From the NCBI RefSeq assembly GCF_049671645.1, contig NZ_JBATVG010000019.1, positions 62,001 to 126,000 on the forward strand: a DNA stretch of 64,000 nt, given 5' to 3'. The stretch comes from Castellaniella sp049671645 (GTDB lineage Bacteria > Pseudomonadota > Gammaproteobacteria > Burkholderiales > Burkholderiaceae_B). Shown in pieces: positions 62,508-64,000 of the stretch; the first letter of the stretch is position 1, and the number at the start of each line of letters is the position of its first letter. Both the position numbers and the translations under genes were made by a program. Under the pieces are notes generated by a model. It was not told the DNA's origin and searched no databases. It worked only from the letters and a program-made list of their open reading frames with translations.

Positions 62508-63527
62508 TCAGGCCGCTACCGGATGGTCGCGGTGGTGAAAGGTGAAGCTATCCGAATAGATGTAGTCCAGTTCAGCACCCAGCCCCAGCAACAATCGCTT
62601 GGTATCGGTCACCATGCCGGGCGATCCGCACAGATAAAAGGCGAACTCGGACACCTCCTTGAAGTCCTGGGCGAGGGCTTCCTGCACATGGCCGCGCCTT
62701 CCCTGCCAGGCATCGGAAGCCCGGGACAGGACCGGCACGAAATTGAACTCATACAAGCGGCCGGCCCAAGAGTCGAGTTCCTCTTTGGCATAGAGATCCG
62801 TCTCCGTGCGCATCCCCCAGTACAGTGACACCGGAGGACAGTCCTCATCGTCCAGCAGGGATTCCAGAATGGCGCGGATCGGGGCCAGGCCCGTGCCGGT
62901 CGCCACGAAAACCATGGGGCGGTAGTCATCCGGGTGATAACAGAATGTCCCGCGCGGGATCTCGACGTCCAGCGCATCACCCGCAGCAAGCGACCCCAGG
63001 CGGTCTTGAGTGAAATGCCCGCCCGGCACACGCCGGATGTGGAATTCGACCTCGTTGCCGAAGGGATAAGCGCCCGCCATTGAAAAGCTGCGCTCACCCG
63101 CGCCCTTGAGCAGGATATTCATATGCTGGCCAGGCCGGTAATCGCAGTCCAGGTCCTCGGGAAGCTGAAGCACCAATCGTGAAATGTCCGCAGTGAGCGG
63201 TTCAACGGCCCTGACCACTGCGGGCGTGCGGACAGGATCGGGCAATTCCAGCCCCTTGCCGGCCGGCGTGATCACCGCATCGCAATCGGGATGCGCCTGG
63301 CACGCCAGGGCATAGCCCTGGGCAGCCTCTTCCTCGGTGAGCGCCATCGGGAATTCATCGTAGTGTACGGATCCCTCCTGCAGCTTGATCCGACACGTGC
63401 CGCACCCTCCGAAGGTGCACTCGTGCGGCAGCTTGACGCCGGCGCGCAGGGCGGCATCAAGAATGGTTTCATCCCGTGAAACCTCGAATGCCTCGTCGGT
63501 ATCCGATACCACTATCCGATGACTCAT
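62508..63527 (-). CDS. 2Fe-2S ferredoxin/FAD/NAD(P)H oxidoreductase (oxygenase-reductase type)
   Basis: A 339-aa electron-transfer protein. The N-terminal plant-type 2Fe-2S domain has Cys37, Cys42, Cys45 and Cys76 (HECTFGGCGTC...ALACQA). The flavin domain shows RSFSMAG, and the nucleotide domain has VFVATGTGLAPIRAILE and FYLCGSPGMV. The same plan is used by phenol and methane monooxygenase reductases and by CDP-6-deoxyglucoseen reductase. No oxygenase partner is in the window; the next gene upstream encodes a GlcG/HbpS protein, 31 nt away. Confidence 0.9.
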   Translation of the reverse strand: MSHRIVVSDTDEAFEVSRDETILDAALRAGVKLPHECTFGGCGTCRIKLQEGSVHYDEFPMALTEEEAAQGYALACQAHPDCDAVITPAGKGLELPDPVRTPAVVRAVEPLTADISRLVLQLPEDLDCDYRPGQHMNILLKGAGERSFSMAGAYPFGNEVEFHIRRVPGGHFTQDRLGSLAAGDALDVEIPRGTFCYHPDDYRPMVFVATGTGLAPIRAILESLLDDEDCPPVSLYWGMRTETDLYAKEELDSWAGRLYEFNFVPVLSRASDAWQGRRGHVQEALAQDFKEVSEFAFYLCGSPGMVTDTKRLLLGLGAELDYIYSDSFTFHHRDHPVAA

Positions 63528-63558
63528 GGCGGCTCTCCAGACTTGCCCGGTGGCGGGC

Positions 63559-64000
63559 TTATTTCTTGATATCGGCTTCCACCAGCACGGTCATGCCCTT
63601 ATCCTTCAACGCGGCAGCCAGCGCCCGCAGGCCGGCAAGTCCCGCTTCCGTGTCCTGTTTGCCATTGCCGCCGCTGAGCCCGATGCCCCCGATGACCTCA
63701 TCGTCCACCACGATCGGAAACCCGCCCACGAAGGCCGCAAAGCGTCCCTCGAAGGTCAGCTGAATGCCAAAGGCTTCGTTGCCCGGCAAGGCCGGCCCGT
63801 TGGGCGGGGTGGTGAACAGGTGTGTGGAACGCTTGTGCCCGGCCGCCGTGAAGGCCTTGTTCATGGCAATCTGCGGTCCGGTGATCCGGGCGCCATCCAT
63901 GCGCTCCAGCACGATCGGGAAACCGCCGGCATCGACCACGCATACAGTCTCCAGCACTCCGATTTCCCGGGAGCGCGCGATGGCCGCATCCACCATCAGG
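63559..64000 (-). CDS. GlcG/HbpS-family (DUF336) protein, start beyond right edge
   Basis: The visible 146 codons have the DUF336 pattern: MVDAAIARSREIGV, VCVVDAGGFPIVLERMDGA, NKAFTAAGHKRST and GGFPIVVDDEVIGGIGLSGG. Members bind heme or cobalamin-like ligands or accompany oxidative catabolic genes. An ATG at 63996 is in frame, but family members begin about ten residues earlier, so the true start is probably outside the window. It likely forms an operon with the reductase. Confidence 0.85.
   Translation of the reverse strand, partial: LMVDAAIARSREIGVLETVCVVDAGGFPIVLERMDGARITGPQIAMNKAFTAAGHKRSTHLFTTPPNGPALPGNEAFGIQLTFEGRFAAFVGGFPIVVDDEVIGGIGLSGGNGKQDTEAGLAGLRALAAALKDKGMTVLVEADIKK

Overview
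The window looks like a betaproteobacterial chromosome, most likely Burkholderiales, family Alcaligenaceae (Bordetella/Achromobacter/Advenella/Castellaniella side). The reasons are high GC, a tctDE-tctCBA tricarboxylate-transport locus, and the gene orders aroK-aroB-dgt, PBP1a-lptM-lysA, ccsB-resB-cytochrome c4-engB-hemB and petABC-sspA-sspB. The genus is not fixed by anything I can see. All family calls rest on reading motifs; no database was searched.

Layout. (1) 1-15251, minus strand: a tightly packed catabolic gene set running from a CaiB-type CoA-transferase down to a lyase cut by the left edge, facing a divergent IclR regulator (15340-16116). It holds a thiol dioxygenase-like cupin, two crotonase proteins, an NDP-forming acyl-CoA synthetase, a class III aminotransferase, an aldehyde dehydrogenase, a complete Dpp/Opp-type ABC importer, an MmgE/PrpD protein and a fumarase/argininosuccinate-lyase-type lyase. 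No pathway I know uses exactly this set. (2) 16180-20329: an MFS transporter and uvrA, divergent. (3) 20397-28411: two-component system tctDE, a large diguanylate cyclase on the other strand, and the tctCBA importer. (4) 28491-40115: a domain-swapped CaiB-like protein, a 78-79-bp repeat, dgt-aroB-aroK, PBP1a, the small lipoprotein gene lptM, lysA and a GGDEF/EAL protein. (5) 40209-53610: cytochrome c biogenesis (ccsB, resB), cytochrome c4, engB, hemB, a DegS/DegQ-like protease, a Nif3-family protein, mscL, the bc1 complex petABC and sspAB.

(6) 53642-58552: tRNA-Thr(TGT), then an AT-richer insert that ends in a 36-nt near-copy of the tRNA 3' end, which is the footprint of a tRNA-targeted island. 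The insert carries a small orphan protein and a four-gene operon: a second Nif3-like protein plus a periplasmic binding protein, ATPase and permease of the nitrate/sulfonate/thiamine-precursor type. A strong hairpin-plus-T6 terminator stands only 14 nt before the first start codon of that operon, so its expression is probably set by attenuation in a structured leader RNA. No integrase is present. (7) 58558-64000: a secreted phosphatase pair (PhoX and a phytase-like esterase) behind a good candidate Pho box, a small orphan ORF, a 2Fe-2S/flavin reductase and a GlcG/HbpS-family protein cut by the right edge.

The best candidates for undescribed biology are the IclR-linked catabolic operon (thiol dioxygenase with CoA chemistry, MmgE/PrpD and lyase) and the attenuator-led Nif3/ABC operon inside the tRNA-Thr island.
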